64,000 bases of DNA from Erythrobacter sp. 3-20A1M (GTDB lineage: Bacteria; Pseudomonadota; Alphaproteobacteria; Sphingomonadales; Sphingomonadaceae), in NCBI RefSeq assembly GCF_018636735.1, contig NZ_CP045200.1, forward strand, positions 1,116,001 through 1,180,000, written 5' to 3'. The translations under genes were made by a program, and so were the position numbers. Positions 1 through 8,656 of the stretch are shown here, piece by piece (positions within the stretch are counted from its first letter, which is position 1; each line of letters opens with the position of its first letter). The notes under the pieces were generated by a model that was not told where the DNA came from, did not search any database, and saw nothing but the letters and a program-made list of their open reading frames with translations.

Positions 1-599
1 GAAGGTGCCCAGCGCGTGGCGTAGATCGCCATGCCGAGTACGAACGACGGGGCATAGGCGAGGGCCGTCCACAGGCCGGGCCCTTCGCGCAAAAACCAGC
101 CGAAGGCGGTGACGGCGATCACGCCCGCGGCGATGACCGCCCGGCTGCGGATGCGCGCCCCGAGGAGCCACAGCAGAGGGAATAGGAGGTAGAACTGCAT
201 TTCTAGGTCGAGCGACCACGCGGTTCCCAATACGTCGAGCCGGTTGGACGCGATGCCGAACAGCGCCAGCCCCGCCAGGGTGATGGGCGGACGGGGCTCT
301 CCGACCAGCGCGAATACGCCCAGCGCCAACACGAAAGCGGCGGCGAAACTCAGCCAGATGCGCAGGAAGCGCGAGAGGTAGAATATCCAGAGCGTCGGAT
401 ATTTGCTGTAGCGCCGGTCGTAGATGGCGCTGATCCAGTATCCGGACAGCGAGAAGAACACGAACACCGCCGGACGCCCGATCTCGAAGTTCGAAAGATG
501 GCTCGCCACCACGAATGCGGCGAGGATCACCCGGAAGGTACCGGGACCGATGGCGAGGCCGTGTGGGAGGGACAGCGGGCCTGTCACAACGTGACGCAT
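1..599 (-). CDS. Membrane acyltransferase, family 3 (partial, cut by left edge)
   Basis: About 199 codons from an ATG at 599 are present; the 3' end lies outside the window. The translation has an early VVASHLSNFEIG segment, where the family's conserved N-terminal His lies, then several hydrophobic helices and the block WSLDLEMQFYLLFP, which is typical of acyltransferase family 3 (OafA/ExoZ/YrhL type). Family members are integral inner-membrane enzymes that transfer acetyl or other acyl groups to surface glycans or lipids; the substrate here is unknown. The gene is downstream of nrdA on the same strand but separated by 276 bases and a terminator, so it probably has its own promoter. An in-frame TAG a short way upstream limits the start to this ATG or a nearby TTG. 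Confidence 0.8.
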   Translation of the reverse strand, partial: MRHVVTGPLSLPHGLAIGPGTFRVILAAFVVASHLSNFEIGRPAVFVFFSLSGYWISAIYDRRYSKYPTLWIFYLSRFLRIWLSFAAAFVLALGVFALVGEPRPPITLAGLALFGIASNRLDVLGTAWSLDLEMQFYLLFPLLWLLGARIRSRAVIAAGVIAVTAFGWFLREGPGLWTALAYAPSFVLGMAIYATRWAP

Positions 600-802
600 C
601 CCATCGAACGGCAACCGACGTCGTTCATGCAAATCCCCAGACTGACTCGCGCCCTATACCGGGGTCGCCCGCATCGACGCTGTTCCTGTCCTGTCGGGGA
701 CGAGCATGCAACGAATGATCGGACGGCCGCACGAATTCGAGACAGGTTGGCGCAATGGTCGTGCGGGTATTCGCATCGGCTTGGACTGAAAGTCGTGCAC
801 CC

Positions 803-841
803 AAACGAAACCCCCCGCATCCTGTCCGGAGTGCGAGGGTC
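803..841 (-). terminator. Rho-independent terminator after nrdA
   Basis: On the minus strand an 8-bp stem (832-839 with 812-819, one G-U pair that is a mismatch on the plus strand) encloses a short loop and is followed by TTTCGTTT. It sits about 35 bases after the nrdA stop codon. The wobble pair and the T-rich tail both fit minus-strand transcription. Confidence 0.75.
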
Positions 842-875
842 TTTAATTTGAACCCGCTTGGGGACTACCGAAATC

Positions 876-2906
876 TCACTGGCAGCTGAGGCATTCCTCG
901 TAATCGGTTTCCGCACCATCACCCGCGGCGAGTTCGTATTTCGCCGCGTCGGGGGTGTTGTCGGTTTCCACCCCGCCCGCGAAGCCGGCGCGCTGCACGC
1001 TCTTCGAGCGCAGGTAGTAAAGCGACTTGATGCCCTTCTCCCACGCGCGGAAGTGCAGCATCATCAGGTCCCATTTGTCTACATCGGCGGGGATGAACAG
1101 GTTCAGCGACTGCGCCTGGTCGATATAGGGCGACCGGTCGGCCGCGAATTCCAGCAGATAGCGCTGATCGATCTCGAAGCTGGTCTTGTAGACCGCCTTT
1201 TCCTCGGCCGTGAGGAAATCGAGATGCTGCACCGATCCACCGCGCTCGAGGATCGAATTCCACACCGCGGTCGAATCCTTGCTCTTCTTGCGCAGCAGTT
1301 TTTCGAGATACGGGTTCTTCACGATGAAGCTGCCCGACAGCGTCTTGTGAGTGTAGATATTCGCCGGGATCGGTTCGATGCAGGCGCTGGTGCCGCCGCA
1401 GATGATGCTGATCGACGCGGTCGGGGCGATCGCCATCTTGCAGGAAAAGCGCTCCATCGCGCCCATTTCCTCGGCGTCGGGGCACGGTCCACGCTCCTTC
1501 GCCAGCACCATCGATGCTTCGTCTGCCTTGGCGCTGATGTGCTGGAACATCTTCAGGTTCCAAGCCTTCGCCATCGGCCCTTCGAGCGGCAGCCCCTTCA
1601 TCTGGAGGAAGGAGTGGAAGCCCATCACGCCCATGCCGACGCTGCGTTCGCGCGCGGCGGAGTATTTCGCCCGCGCCATCTCGTCCGGCGCACGATCGAT
1701 ATAGTCCTGCAGCACGTTGTCGAGGAAGCGCATGACGTCTTCCACGAACCGCTTGTCCCCGTTCCACTCGTCCCACTTTTCGAGGTTGAGCGAAGAGAGG
1801 CAGCACACCGCGGTGCGATCGTTGCCGAGATGGTCGCGGCCCGTCGGCAGGGTGATTTCGCTGCACAGGTTCGAGGTCGATACCTTCAGCCCCAGCTCCC
1901 GGTGATGTTTGGGCATCATGCGGTTCACCGTGTCGTTGAACACGATGTAGGGCTCGCCCGTCGCCAGCCGCGTTTCGACCAGCTTCTGGAACAGGCTGCG
2001 CGCGTCGACGGTCTTGCGGACCGATCCGTCGCGCGGAGAAACGAGGTCGAACTCGGCGCCGTCGCGCACGGCTTCCATGAAGGCGTCAGACAGCAGCACG
2101 CCATGGTGCAGGTTCAGCGCCTTGCGGTTGAAGTCGCCGCTGGGTTTGCGGATCTCGAGGAATTCCTCGATCTCGGGGTGACTGACATCGATATAGCACG
2201 CCGCCGAGCCGCGCCGCAGCGAGCCTTGGCTGATCGCCAGCGTCAGCGAATCCATCACCCGCACGAAGGGGATGATGCCGCTGGTCTTGCCGTTCAGGCC
2301 GACCGGCTCGCCGATGCCGCGTACCTGGCCCCAATAGGTGCCGATGCCGCCGCCGCGGCTGGCCAGCCAGACATTCTCGTTCCAGGTGCCGACGATGCCT
2401 TCCAGGCTGTCCTCGACGCTGTTGAGATAGCACGAGATCGGCAGGCCCCGGCCCGTGCCGCCGTTCGACAGCACCGGCGTGGCGGGCATGAACCACAGGT
2501 TCGAGATGTAGTCGTAGAGCCGCTGCGCATGGTCCTGATCGTCGGCATAGGCATCGGCGACGCGGGCGAACAGGTCCTGGAAAGTCTCGTCGGGCAGCAG
2601 GTAACGGTCGATCAACGTCTCCTTGCCGAATTCGGTCAGGTTCGCGTCGCGCGCGGGGTCGGTCGTGATGTCGAACCGGCGCGCGTTGACCCGCTTGCTA
2701 TCGCTTTGCGGAGAAGCAGCGGTCTTCATCGCTTCGGCCATGGCGGATGCCGCGGCGTCGACCAGCGTGCCGGAGCCCGTGTCCTGCTTGTCCATGCTCA
2801 TCGCCTTCTCGTTCTTCACGGTTCGAGACGAGGTATCCGCGTCGATCGTGTCGACGGCCGCATCCGCGCTATCCATCGTCATCCCGGTATCCTTGCTGAA
2901 ATCCAT
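876..2906 (-). CDS. nrdA: Ribonucleoside-diphosphate reductase large (alpha) subunit
   Basis: 676 residues. It reduces ribonucleotides to deoxyribonucleotides in the cytosol, with the radical supplied by a beta subunit (NrdB) that is not encoded nearby. Visible active-site features are the N-L-C-S-E block (N346, C348, E350; thiyl radical Cys and its partners), the reducing pair C159 (ISCYLNSVED) and C368/C369 (AVCCLSS), the radical-transfer tyrosines in KSLYYLRS, and the C-terminal redox tail ending ECLSCQ. The first ~75 residues are polar and low-complexity; no N-terminal ATP-cone is recognisable. The ATG at 2906 was chosen because the open frame upstream (to 3251) has no family similarity and contains a LexA box. 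The gene is followed by a terminator and stands alone. Confidence 0.93.
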   Translation of the reverse strand: MDFSKDTGMTMDSADAAVDTIDADTSSRTVKNEKAMSMDKQDTGSGTLVDAAASAMAEAMKTAASPQSDSKRVNARRFDITTDPARDANLTEFGKETLIDRYLLPDETFQDLFARVADAYADDQDHAQRLYDYISNLWFMPATPVLSNGGTGRGLPISCYLNSVEDSLEGIVGTWNENVWLASRGGGIGTYWGQVRGIGEPVGLNGKTSGIIPFVRVMDSLTLAISQGSLRRGSAACYIDVSHPEIEEFLEIRKPSGDFNRKALNLHHGVLLSDAFMEAVRDGAEFDLVSPRDGSVRKTVDARSLFQKLVETRLATGEPYIVFNDTVNRMMPKHHRELGLKVSTSNLCSEITLPTGRDHLGNDRTAVCCLSSLNLEKWDEWNGDKRFVEDVMRFLDNVLQDYIDRAPDEMARAKYSAARERSVGMGVMGFHSFLQMKGLPLEGPMAKAWNLKMFQHISAKADEASMVLAKERGPCPDAEEMGAMERFSCKMAIAPTASISIICGGTSACIEPIPANIYTHKTLSGSFIVKNPYLEKLLRKKSKDSTAVWNSILERGGSVQHLDFLTAEEKAVYKTSFEIDQRYLLEFAADRSPYIDQAQSLNLFIPADVDKWDLMMLHFRAWEKGIKSLYYLRSKSVQRAGFAGGVETDNTPDAAKYELAAGDGAETDYEECLSCQ

Positions 2907-3339
2907 CTCGTCGCCCCAATCGCTGGCTTCCCGACGATTCGTGATATCGCCGAATGTTCCACATATGTTCGTGCAAGTCGAGCGCCGTGCGTCCGTCTTG
3001 CATATAGGTAGGGTTCGCAGGATTTCCCGTCCCCCGTCAGTCCCCAGGCCGTCCACAGTCTGCCCACCGGTTTGTCCCGGCACCGCTAGGTCTTGGGGCT
3101 CGTCTGCGAAGCGAACCACTAGATACTGAATCAGAGCGGCGGAATGCGCAATAGGGCGAAGGGGCGATTTGCCGTGAGCACAGGTCCCGATCACAGGTGT
3201 TTTATGATGGCAATACACCGCGACGCGTGGACCAAGCTGGCCTCTCGTCAAGGCAAGCCGGAAAACGAATCCGTGAAAAAATTTATCGCCGGAAAAGCGG
3301 TCGAGCGGGGCTTTGAATCAATCGAATCGGAGTGCGCAA
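2907..3339. other. Intergenic region between the hydrolase gene and nrdA
   Basis: This 433-base stretch is bounded by the stop of the alpha/beta hydrolase and the start of nrdA, both on the minus strand. It must hold the nrdA promoter and contains the LexA box. Around 3200-3340 it is more A+T-rich than its surroundings. Open frames crossing it do not resemble known proteins. I found no convincing NrdR boxes or terminator. Confidence 0.5.
2956..2970 (-). promoter_or_regulatory. LexA (SOS) box of the alphaproteobacterial type upstream of nrdA
   Basis: The plus strand reads GTTCCACATATGTTC, an exact match to the direct-repeat operator GTTC-N7-GTTC known for alphaproteobacterial LexA. It ends 50 bp before the nrdA start codon, within the likely promoter region. 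Induction of nrdA by DNA damage is an inference from this match. Confidence 0.65.
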
Positions 3340-4227
3340 TTATGCTGCGCCGCGCGCGTGCTCCGCGATCAGCGCAGCGAAGCGATCGACCAGCGGCAAT
3401 GGCAGGTCGTGACCCATCCCGGGGAAGGTCTCGATCCGCGCGCCGGCGATGCTCGCGGCGGTATCGCGCCCGCCCGCGCACGGGACCAGCGGATCGTCTT
3501 CGCCATGAATCACCAATGTCGGGGCCTCGATTCGGCTCAGCCGCGCGCGGCGGTCGCCATCGTGCAGGATCGCGGCGAGCTGGCGCTGCATCCCGGCAGG
3601 ATAGACGCTGCGGCGGACGGTCTTCGTCACCCGGTCGCGCAACGCCTCCTCGTCCACCGGATAGCCCGGGCTGCCGATAACACGCGCGATCTTCATCCCG
3701 TGCGCCACCAGCACAACCTCGTCCGCCGAATCGGGCCGTCTGGTCAGCACGTCCATCGCCTCCTTCTTCGCAGCGGGTAGCTTCGGATTGCCGGTGGTCG
3801 ACATGATGGAGGTGAGGGTGATGGTCTTGCCCGGATGGTTCGCGGCGACGAGTTGCGCGATCATGCCACCCATACTCGCGCCCACGATATGCGCCCGGTC
3901 GATCGCCAACGCGTCGAGCAAGGCGGCGGCATCGTCCGCCATGTCGGCCAGGGTGTAGGGAACCGCAGGCTTCAGCCCGATCTTGCCGAGCAGGATCTGT
4001 TTCGCCGGGCCGGGGAACTTCGCCCCTTCCATCTTCTGCGACAGGCCGATGTCGCGATTATCGTAACGGATCACACGGAAACCCTCAGCCACTAACGCAT
4101 CGATCAGCTCGTCGGGCCATAGCGTCATCTGCGCGCCCAGCCCCATGATCAGCAAAATCACAGGCGCATCGCGGGTACCGCGATCTTCATATTCGAGCGT
4201 GATCCCGTTTGCGTTGATCTGGGGCAT
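3340..4227 (-). CDS. Alpha/beta-fold hydrolase
   Basis: 295 residues from the ATG at 4227, which is preceded by a GGGAGG ribosome site. The catalytic triad of the alpha/beta hydrolase fold is visible: nucleophile Ser in GASMGG, Asp in HGEDDPLV and His in GMGHDLP. The oxyanion segment is LIMGLGAQM and the strand before the first helix reads VIRYDNRDIGLS, a pattern common in RdmC-like esterases and related hydrolases. The substrate cannot be told from sequence. It lies 44 bases after nadB on the same strand, so it is probably co-transcribed with it. The longer open frame upstream of 4227 overlaps nadB and is not needed. Confidence 0.85.
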   Translation of the reverse strand: MPQINANGITLEYEDRGTRDAPVILLIMGLGAQMTLWPDELIDALVAEGFRVIRYDNRDIGLSQKMEGAKFPGPAKQILLGKIGLKPAVPYTLADMADDAAALLDALAIDRAHIVGASMGGMIAQLVAANHPGKTITLTSIMSTTGNPKLPAAKKEAMDVLTRRPDSADEVVLVAHGMKIARVIGSPGYPVDEEALRDRVTKTVRRSVYPAGMQRQLAAILHDGDRRARLSRIEAPTLVIHGEDDPLVPCAGGRDTAASIAGARIETFPGMGHDLPLPLVDRFAALIAEHARGAA

Positions 4228-4271
4228 TCGTGCGTCCCTCCCGCTTCTGTTTCGCCTTCTCCGACGTATCC

Positions 4272-5858
4272 CTACGGCACCAGCACCGTGTCCTTGGCCA
4301 CCGGATCGGTCTCCGGCCAGTCGAGCGTGAAATGCAGGCCACGGCTCTCGTGCCGCTTCAGCGCGCTCTTCACGATCAGGTCGGCGGCCTGATGAAGGTT
4401 GCGCAGTTCGATAAGGTCGGTGGTAACGCGGAAGGCGCCGTAATAATCCTCGATTTCGCGGCCCAGCGTGGCGATGCGGTGCGCCGCGCGCTCCAGCCGC
4501 TTCGTCGTGCGCACGATGCCGACATAGTTCCACATGAACCGGCGAATTTCGGTCCAGTTCTGCTTGATCACGACCTCTTCGTCCGAATCGGTGACGCGGC
4601 TAGCATCCCACGGCTTGATCGCCGGCGGCCCTTCCAGATCTTCCCACCGGTCCAGGATATCGCGCGCCGCCGCCTCCCCGAACACGAAGCATTCGAGGAG
4701 GCTGTTGGAAGCAAGCCGGTTGGCGCCGTGCAGCCCGCTTTCGGTGCATTCGCCCGCCGCCCACAGACCGGGCAGATCGGTGCGCGCGTCGAGGTCGACC
4801 AGCACTCCGCCGCAGGTATAATGCTGTGCCGGTACGACGGGGATCGGCTCCTTCGTCATATCGATGCCGAGGCCCATCAGCTTCTCGTAGATCGTCGGGA
4901 AGTGTGCCTTCACGAAATCGGCGGGCTGATGGCTGATGTCGAGATGGACGTAATCGAGGCCGTAGCGTTTGATCTGGTCGTCATTGGCGCGGGCGACGAT
5001 GTCGCGCGGGGCGAGTTCCATGCGCTCGGCATCGTATTTCGCCATGTAGCGTTCGCCGGTCTGCGGGTTGATCAGCCGCCCGCCTTCGCCGCGCACCGCC
5101 TCGGTAATGAGGAAGTTCTTGACCTCCAGATTGTAAAGGCAGGTCGGGTGGAACTGCATCATCTCCATGTTTGAAACGCGCGCGCCCGCACGCCACGCCA
5201 TGGCGATCCCGTCACCCGTCGCGCCGCGCGGCGCGGTGGAGAACAGATAGACGCGGCCCGCTCCGCCCGCTGCCAGCACCGTAGCGCGTGCGACGTGGCA
5301 CTCGACCTCGCCCGCCGCCTCGTCCAGCGCATAGGCACCCCACACCCGGCCCGAACCCGAGAACCGTTCCGCATGGTGGCCGGTGATCAGGTCGATGCAG
5401 CTACGCCCCGGCAACAGGGTGATGTTGGGATTGGCCTCGGCAGCTTTCAGCAGCGCCTCCTGCACCGCCCAGCCTGTCGCGTCGGCGACATGGACGATGC
5501 GGCGGTGGGAATGACCGCCTTCACGGGTGAGGTGCAGGTCGCCGCTTTCGCGGTTGAACGGCACGCCGAGCTCGATCAGCCGGTCGATCGCCAGCGGCGC
5601 GCGCTCGATCACGAATTCGACCGTCTCCCGGTCGTTGAGCCCGGCGCCGGCGACCATCGTATCACGAATATGATCGTCGAACGTGTCGCCAGCATCGAGC
5701 ACCGCGGCGATGCCGCCCTGTGCCCACGCGGTGGAACCGCCATCGAGCGAGCCCTTCGCCAGAACCAGCACTTTCCTCTGCTGCGCCAGCGCCAGCGCGG
5801 CGGTGAGCCCGGCAGCGCCCGAGCCGATAACCAGTACGTCGTGATCGGAATGTGACAT
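4272..5858 (-). CDS. nadB: L-aspartate oxidase
   Basis: 528 residues, the usual length. NadB oxidises L-aspartate to iminoaspartate with FAD, the first step of de novo NAD synthesis in bacteria. The N-terminal FAD-binding motif is VIGSGAAGL (residues 10-18). Family blocks GSTAWAQGGIAA, the HSHRR active-site region, MMQFHPT and GLHGANRLASNSLLE are all present, and the C-terminal helical domain is intact. The ATG has a GGGGGAG ribosome site just upstream. Its usual partners nadA and nadC are not in this window. It probably forms a two-gene unit with the downstream hydrolase. Confidence 0.95.
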   Translation of the reverse strand: MSHSDHDVLVIGSGAAGLTAALALAQQRKVLVLAKGSLDGGSTAWAQGGIAAVLDAGDTFDDHIRDTMVAGAGLNDRETVEFVIERAPLAIDRLIELGVPFNRESGDLHLTREGGHSHRRIVHVADATGWAVQEALLKAAEANPNITLLPGRSCIDLITGHHAERFSGSGRVWGAYALDEAAGEVECHVARATVLAAGGAGRVYLFSTAPRGATGDGIAMAWRAGARVSNMEMMQFHPTCLYNLEVKNFLITEAVRGEGGRLINPQTGERYMAKYDAERMELAPRDIVARANDDQIKRYGLDYVHLDISHQPADFVKAHFPTIYEKLMGLGIDMTKEPIPVVPAQHYTCGGVLVDLDARTDLPGLWAAGECTESGLHGANRLASNSLLECFVFGEAAARDILDRWEDLEGPPAIKPWDASRVTDSDEEVVIKQNWTEIRRFMWNYVGIVRTTKRLERAAHRIATLGREIEDYYGAFRVTTDLIELRNLHQAADLIVKSALKRHESRGLHFTLDWPETDPVAKDTVLVP

Positions 5859-5924
5859 GGCTCCCCCATGGCGAGCCGGGAGGTTGACGGCAAGCGCAGA
5901 GCGTAGGATGGGAACTGGCTACGC

Positions 5925-6158
5925 GTGGCGATCCAATGGAACGATCGCTGGCGATGGGAACGCAGGGTGGTCAAGACGAAACTGAGATGCCTCTTGGGCA
6001 AGCACGAGCCCGACCGGATGCGGGTGTTCGTGGAAAGCGACGGGTTCTTCGGCATCTGCCGTGCCTGCGGGGCGAACATCGTGCGGCGCGACCGGAACGA
6101 CTGGGTCTCCGATCCGATGGGTCGCGCAGGTATTCTGGCGGAAAGCCGGAAGGGCTAG
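5925..6158 (+). CDS. Small conserved-type protein with a Cys pair
   Basis: 77 residues from a GTG at 5925; another in-frame GTG at 5967 would give 63 residues beginning VVKTKLRCLLGKHEP. The C-terminal part contains C-x2-C (ICRACGANIV) and a separate Cys in CLLGKHEP, suggesting a small metal-binding or structural motif; I do not recognise a named family. It is divergent from nadB. Its TAG stop shares the palindrome CTAG with the stop of the convergent ABC gene, so the two coding regions overlap by 4 bases. Confidence 0.55.
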   Translation: MAIQWNDRWRWERRVVKTKLRCLLGKHEPDRMRVFVESDGFFGICRACGANIVRRDRNDWVSDPMGRAGILAESRKG

Positions 6159-7090
6159 CCCGCGCCCGTCAGCTGGACGAACACGTCCTCCAGATCCGCC
6201 TCGCGCGTGGTCACATCCTCGATCGCGTAGCCGTGGCCCTGCACCAGCGCCAGGACCTGCCCCGCCGTGGTCGTGTCGCGATCGTAGGTGATGTCGAGCC
6301 GGCGCGGCTCCACCACCTCCGCCTTCACGAACGCCTGTTCCATCGGCGGGCCGGCGATGTCCTTGTCGACGGTGATCGACACGATCTTCTCGCGCGCCAT
6401 GCTAACTAGATCGCGGGTCGGCTTGTTAGCGATGAGCTCACCATGGTTGATGATGGCGATCCGGTCGCACAGCTGCTCCGCCTCTTCGAGATAGTGCGTC
6501 GTCAGCACGATCGTCACGCCTTGCCGGTTGAGCTCGGTCACCAGTTCCCAGAGCTGGCGGCGCAGTTCGACATCGACACCCGCGGTCGGCTCGTCCAGCA
6601 CCAGGATCGGCGGGGAATGGACCATCGCCTTCGCGATCAGCAGCCGCCGCTTCATGCCCCCGGAAAGCGTGCGGGCATAGGCATCGCGCTTGTCCGAGAG
6701 GTGGACCGCCGCGAGCAGTTCCTCGCTGCGCCGCTCGGCCTTGGGAATGCCGTAGAAGCCGCCTTGGTTCTCCAGCACCTCGAACGGGGTGAAGAACGGA
6801 TCGAACACGATTTCCTGCGGCACGATCCCGATCGACCGCTTCGCATTGCGCGGATTATCGTCGATGTCGAAGCCCCAGATCGATGCCTGGCCTGAGGTCT
6901 TGGTGACCAGCCCCGCCAGGATGTTGATCAGGGTCGACTTGCCCGCGCCGTTGGGGCCGAGGAGGCCGAAAATACCACCCTGCGGCACGTCGAAGCTGAC
7001 GCCTTTGAGCGCGAGCTTGCCCTCGCCGCCCTTGTCCCCGGCATAGCGCTTGACGAGGTTGTCGATCCGGATGGCGGGAGGCTGGGTCAT
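6155..7090 (-). CDS. ABC transporter ATP-binding protein (ABC-2 export type)
   Basis: 311 residues. All nucleotide-binding motifs are visible: Walker A GPNGAGKST, signature LSGGMKRRL, Walker B ILVLDEPTAGVD and the switch His in VLTTHYLEEAE. The length and C-terminal extension resemble export ATPases such as YadG or the DrrA type. It would hydrolyse ATP at the inner membrane to drive a permease. No permease gene is adjacent: the neighbours on both sides are on the other strand. It therefore acts alone here or with a partner encoded elsewhere. Confidence 0.88.
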   Translation of the reverse strand: MTQPPAIRIDNLVKRYAGDKGGEGKLALKGVSFDVPQGGIFGLLGPNGAGKSTLINILAGLVTKTSGQASIWGFDIDDNPRNAKRSIGIVPQEIVFDPFFTPFEVLENQGGFYGIPKAERRSEELLAAVHLSDKRDAYARTLSGGMKRRLLIAKAMVHSPPILVLDEPTAGVDVELRRQLWELVTELNRQGVTIVLTTHYLEEAEQLCDRIAIINHGELIANKPTRDLVSMAREKIVSITVDKDIAGPPMEQAFVKAEVVEPRRLDITYDRDTTTAGQVLALVQGHGYAIEDVTTREADLEDVFVQLTGAG

Positions 7091-7185
7091 GGCCCGTGCG
7101 CTTAGGGCCCCGGGATGTCTTTGGCTAGAGCGGCGCGCCTTGCCCGTTGCCAGCCGCGCGACGGGGCCTTATCGCATCACCCGCT

Positions 7186-7446
7186 ATGATGACACCGCCT
7201 CCCGAAACCGTGAAGGTCCTGACGCGCCGCGTATGGTGCGACGGCGCGACCGATATCCGCAGCGGCGCGAACTATCGCCCCGCCGCGCTGGGCCACCCCA
7301 AGGTCTATTTGGAAATCGACGAGCACGGCTACGTCGATTGCGGTTACTGCGACCGCCGCTTCGTGCTGGAAGGCGGACCCGCCGACGGGGTCGACCAGGC
7401 GGCGTTGCGCGACATTTCGGAAGGGGCCGACCCGGGCCACCGCTGA
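7186..7446 (+). CDS. Zinc-finger (CHCC, NDUFS6-like) protein
   Basis: 86 residues from the first of two consecutive ATG codons. The conserved core is a Cys at VWCDG, then GHPKVYL with the His, then C-x2-C in VDCGYCDRRFVL, matching the CHCC zinc-finger family related to the NDUFS6 subunit of complex I. Bacterial members are short stand-alone proteins often found near respiratory or general metabolic genes, and their role is poorly defined. The open frame extends upstream to 7147, but that part does not look like the family. Confidence 0.75.
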   Translation: MMTPPPETVKVLTRRVWCDGATDIRSGANYRPAALGHPKVYLEIDEHGYVDCGYCDRRFVLEGGPADGVDQAALRDISEGADPGHR

Positions 7447-7461
7447 AACCGTCGCGCCGCC

Positions 7462-7487
7462 GGAACCGGCCACACTCAGCTTCGGTT
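7462..7487 (+). promoter_or_regulatory. Candidate EcfG-type general-stress promoter
   Basis: The sequence GGAAC, 17 bases, then GGTT resembles the EcfG/sigma-T promoter of alphaproteobacteria (GGAAC-N16-17-CGTT). Transcription would begin near 7494, giving a leader of about 40 bases before the ATG at 7533. The same GGAAC-N17-GGTT arrangement precedes the DUF3072 gene. Confidence 0.45.
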
Positions 7488-7532
7488 CAGTGTATATTCG
7501 CTATTGCCTGACGGCAAAGGAGTACACCAACC

Positions 7533-7937
7533 ATGAAAAAGCTGATTGCAACCGCATTGGCCGCCTCCGCGATGGCGGTCGTTCCTGCAGCTTCGGCCCA
7601 GGACGCGCCCAGCAAGGGCGAGCAGGAGCTGGCCAAGATGCTCGAAGGTCGCGTCGCTGGCGAGGCCGAGGACTGTATCTTCGTGAGCGGCACCAGCCCG
7701 CAGATGACGATCATCGACAAGACCGCGATCGTCTATCGCCAGGGTAGCACGATCTGGGTCAACCGGCCGGAGCACCCCGAAAATCTCGACGATAGCGATA
7801 TCCTCGTGACGGAACGGTTCGGCGGAAATTTCTGTCGCCTGGATCATACCTACATGATCGATCGCACCGGAGGGTTCTATTCCGGCCCGGTGTTCCTCGG
7901 CGAATTCGTGCCCTACCGCCTGCCCGACAAGGGCTGA
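7533..7937 (+). CDS. Small secreted protein of unknown function
   Basis: 134 residues. The N-terminus (MKKLIATALAASAMAV, ending PAASAQD) is a clear Sec signal peptide with an Ala-x-Ala cleavage site near residue 22. The mature ~112-residue protein has two cysteines (EDCIFV and NFCRLD), which could form a disulfide in the periplasm. I do not recognise the family. An AAAGGAG ribosome site precedes the ATG, and a stress-type promoter candidate lies just upstream. Its 3' end overlaps the end of the convergent endonuclease gene by 25 bases. Confidence 0.75.
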   Translation: MKKLIATALAASAMAVVPAASAQDAPSKGEQELAKMLEGRVAGEAEDCIFVSGTSPQMTIIDKTAIVYRQGSTIWVNRPEHPENLDDSDILVTERFGGNFCRLDHTYMIDRTGGFYSGPVFLGEFVPYRLPDKG

Positions 7938-8656
7938 TCTAGCGAAGACGGTTTCCGCTGCCCCGTCGCGCAATCCGCGCGCACGGGGCAGTTTTTGCAT
8001 CGGGGCTCGCGCGGGCGGCAGAACGTCTGGCCGAGTTTCTTCAGCAGCAGGTGGTGCTCGTCCATGTCGGCCGCATGCCATTCCGGCGGCAATAGCGGCA
8101 TGAGTGCGTCATAAGCGCGTGCCGTATCGGCCTTGGCCGGCACGATCCCCATGCGTTGCATGATTCGCCGATGGTGCGAATCGATCACCATGACCGACCG
8201 GGCGAAGCCGCTGGTATTCATCACGCCGGCGGCGATCTTGCGCCCCACGCCGGGCAGCGCCTCCAGCCATACCATCGCCTCCGCGGTCGGCAGGTTGGAG
8301 AGGTGCCGCAGGTCGACGCTGCCGCGCAAGGCAACGACCCGTTCCAGGCAGGCCTTCAACCGCTGGGCGGATTGCTCGGGAAACGTCTGACGCGCGAGAC
8401 GGTCGGACAGCTCCGCGACCGGCGCTCTCGCTACCGCTTCCCAGCTGCCGTAGGTCGACAGCAGCGCGTCGGTGGACGCGTTCGACACCGCAGTCTTGCT
8501 GCGCGCGCCGATCACGCCATGCACCAGCACCCATTCGGGTGACCGGCGCTTGTCGATCGGTCGGACGATGCGCCCGAAGGCGTCGATCAGCGCGGCCTGC
8601 GTTCGGCGCAGGATTTCGGTGCGAGGATCGTCGCCAAAGGGCAGGCGATCGCTCAC
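7913..8656 (-). CDS. Endonuclease III-like DNA glycosylase
   Basis: 247 residues from a GTG start. The HhH-GPD fold is evident: helix-hairpin-helix LPGVGRKIAAG carries the catalytic Lys position, VIDSHHRRI holds the catalytic Asp, and a C-terminal iron-sulfur loop has the C-x6-C-x2-C-x5-C spacing (CRPREPRCKNCPVRADC). Such enzymes excise oxidised bases in base-excision repair. It is more divergent than classic Nth, so the exact substrate is open. The GTG overlaps the stop of the upstream nemA-like gene as GTGA, suggesting translational coupling. Confidence 0.85.
   Translation of the reverse strand: MSDRLPFGDDPRTEILRRTQAALIDAFGRIVRPIDKRRSPEWVLVHGVIGARSKTAVSNASTDALLSTYGSWEAVARAPVAELSDRLARQTFPEQSAQRLKACLERVVALRGSVDLRHLSNLPTAEAMVWLEALPGVGRKIAAGVMNTSGFARSVMVIDSHHRRIMQRMGIVPAKADTARAYDALMPLLPPEWHAADMDEHHLLLKKLGQTFCRPREPRCKNCPVRADCATGQRKPSSLDQPLSGRR

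Noticed and set aside
858-3011. 717-codon open frame on the plus strand opposite nrdA
   Set aside because: It is the antisense shadow of a clear nrdA and has an Arg/His/Val-rich composition typical of GC-rich shadows.
3144-3339. Plus-strand open frame starting MRNRAKGRF with a Lys/Glu-rich part
   Set aside because: It runs into the antisense of the hydrolase gene, has no ribosome site and no recognisable domain.
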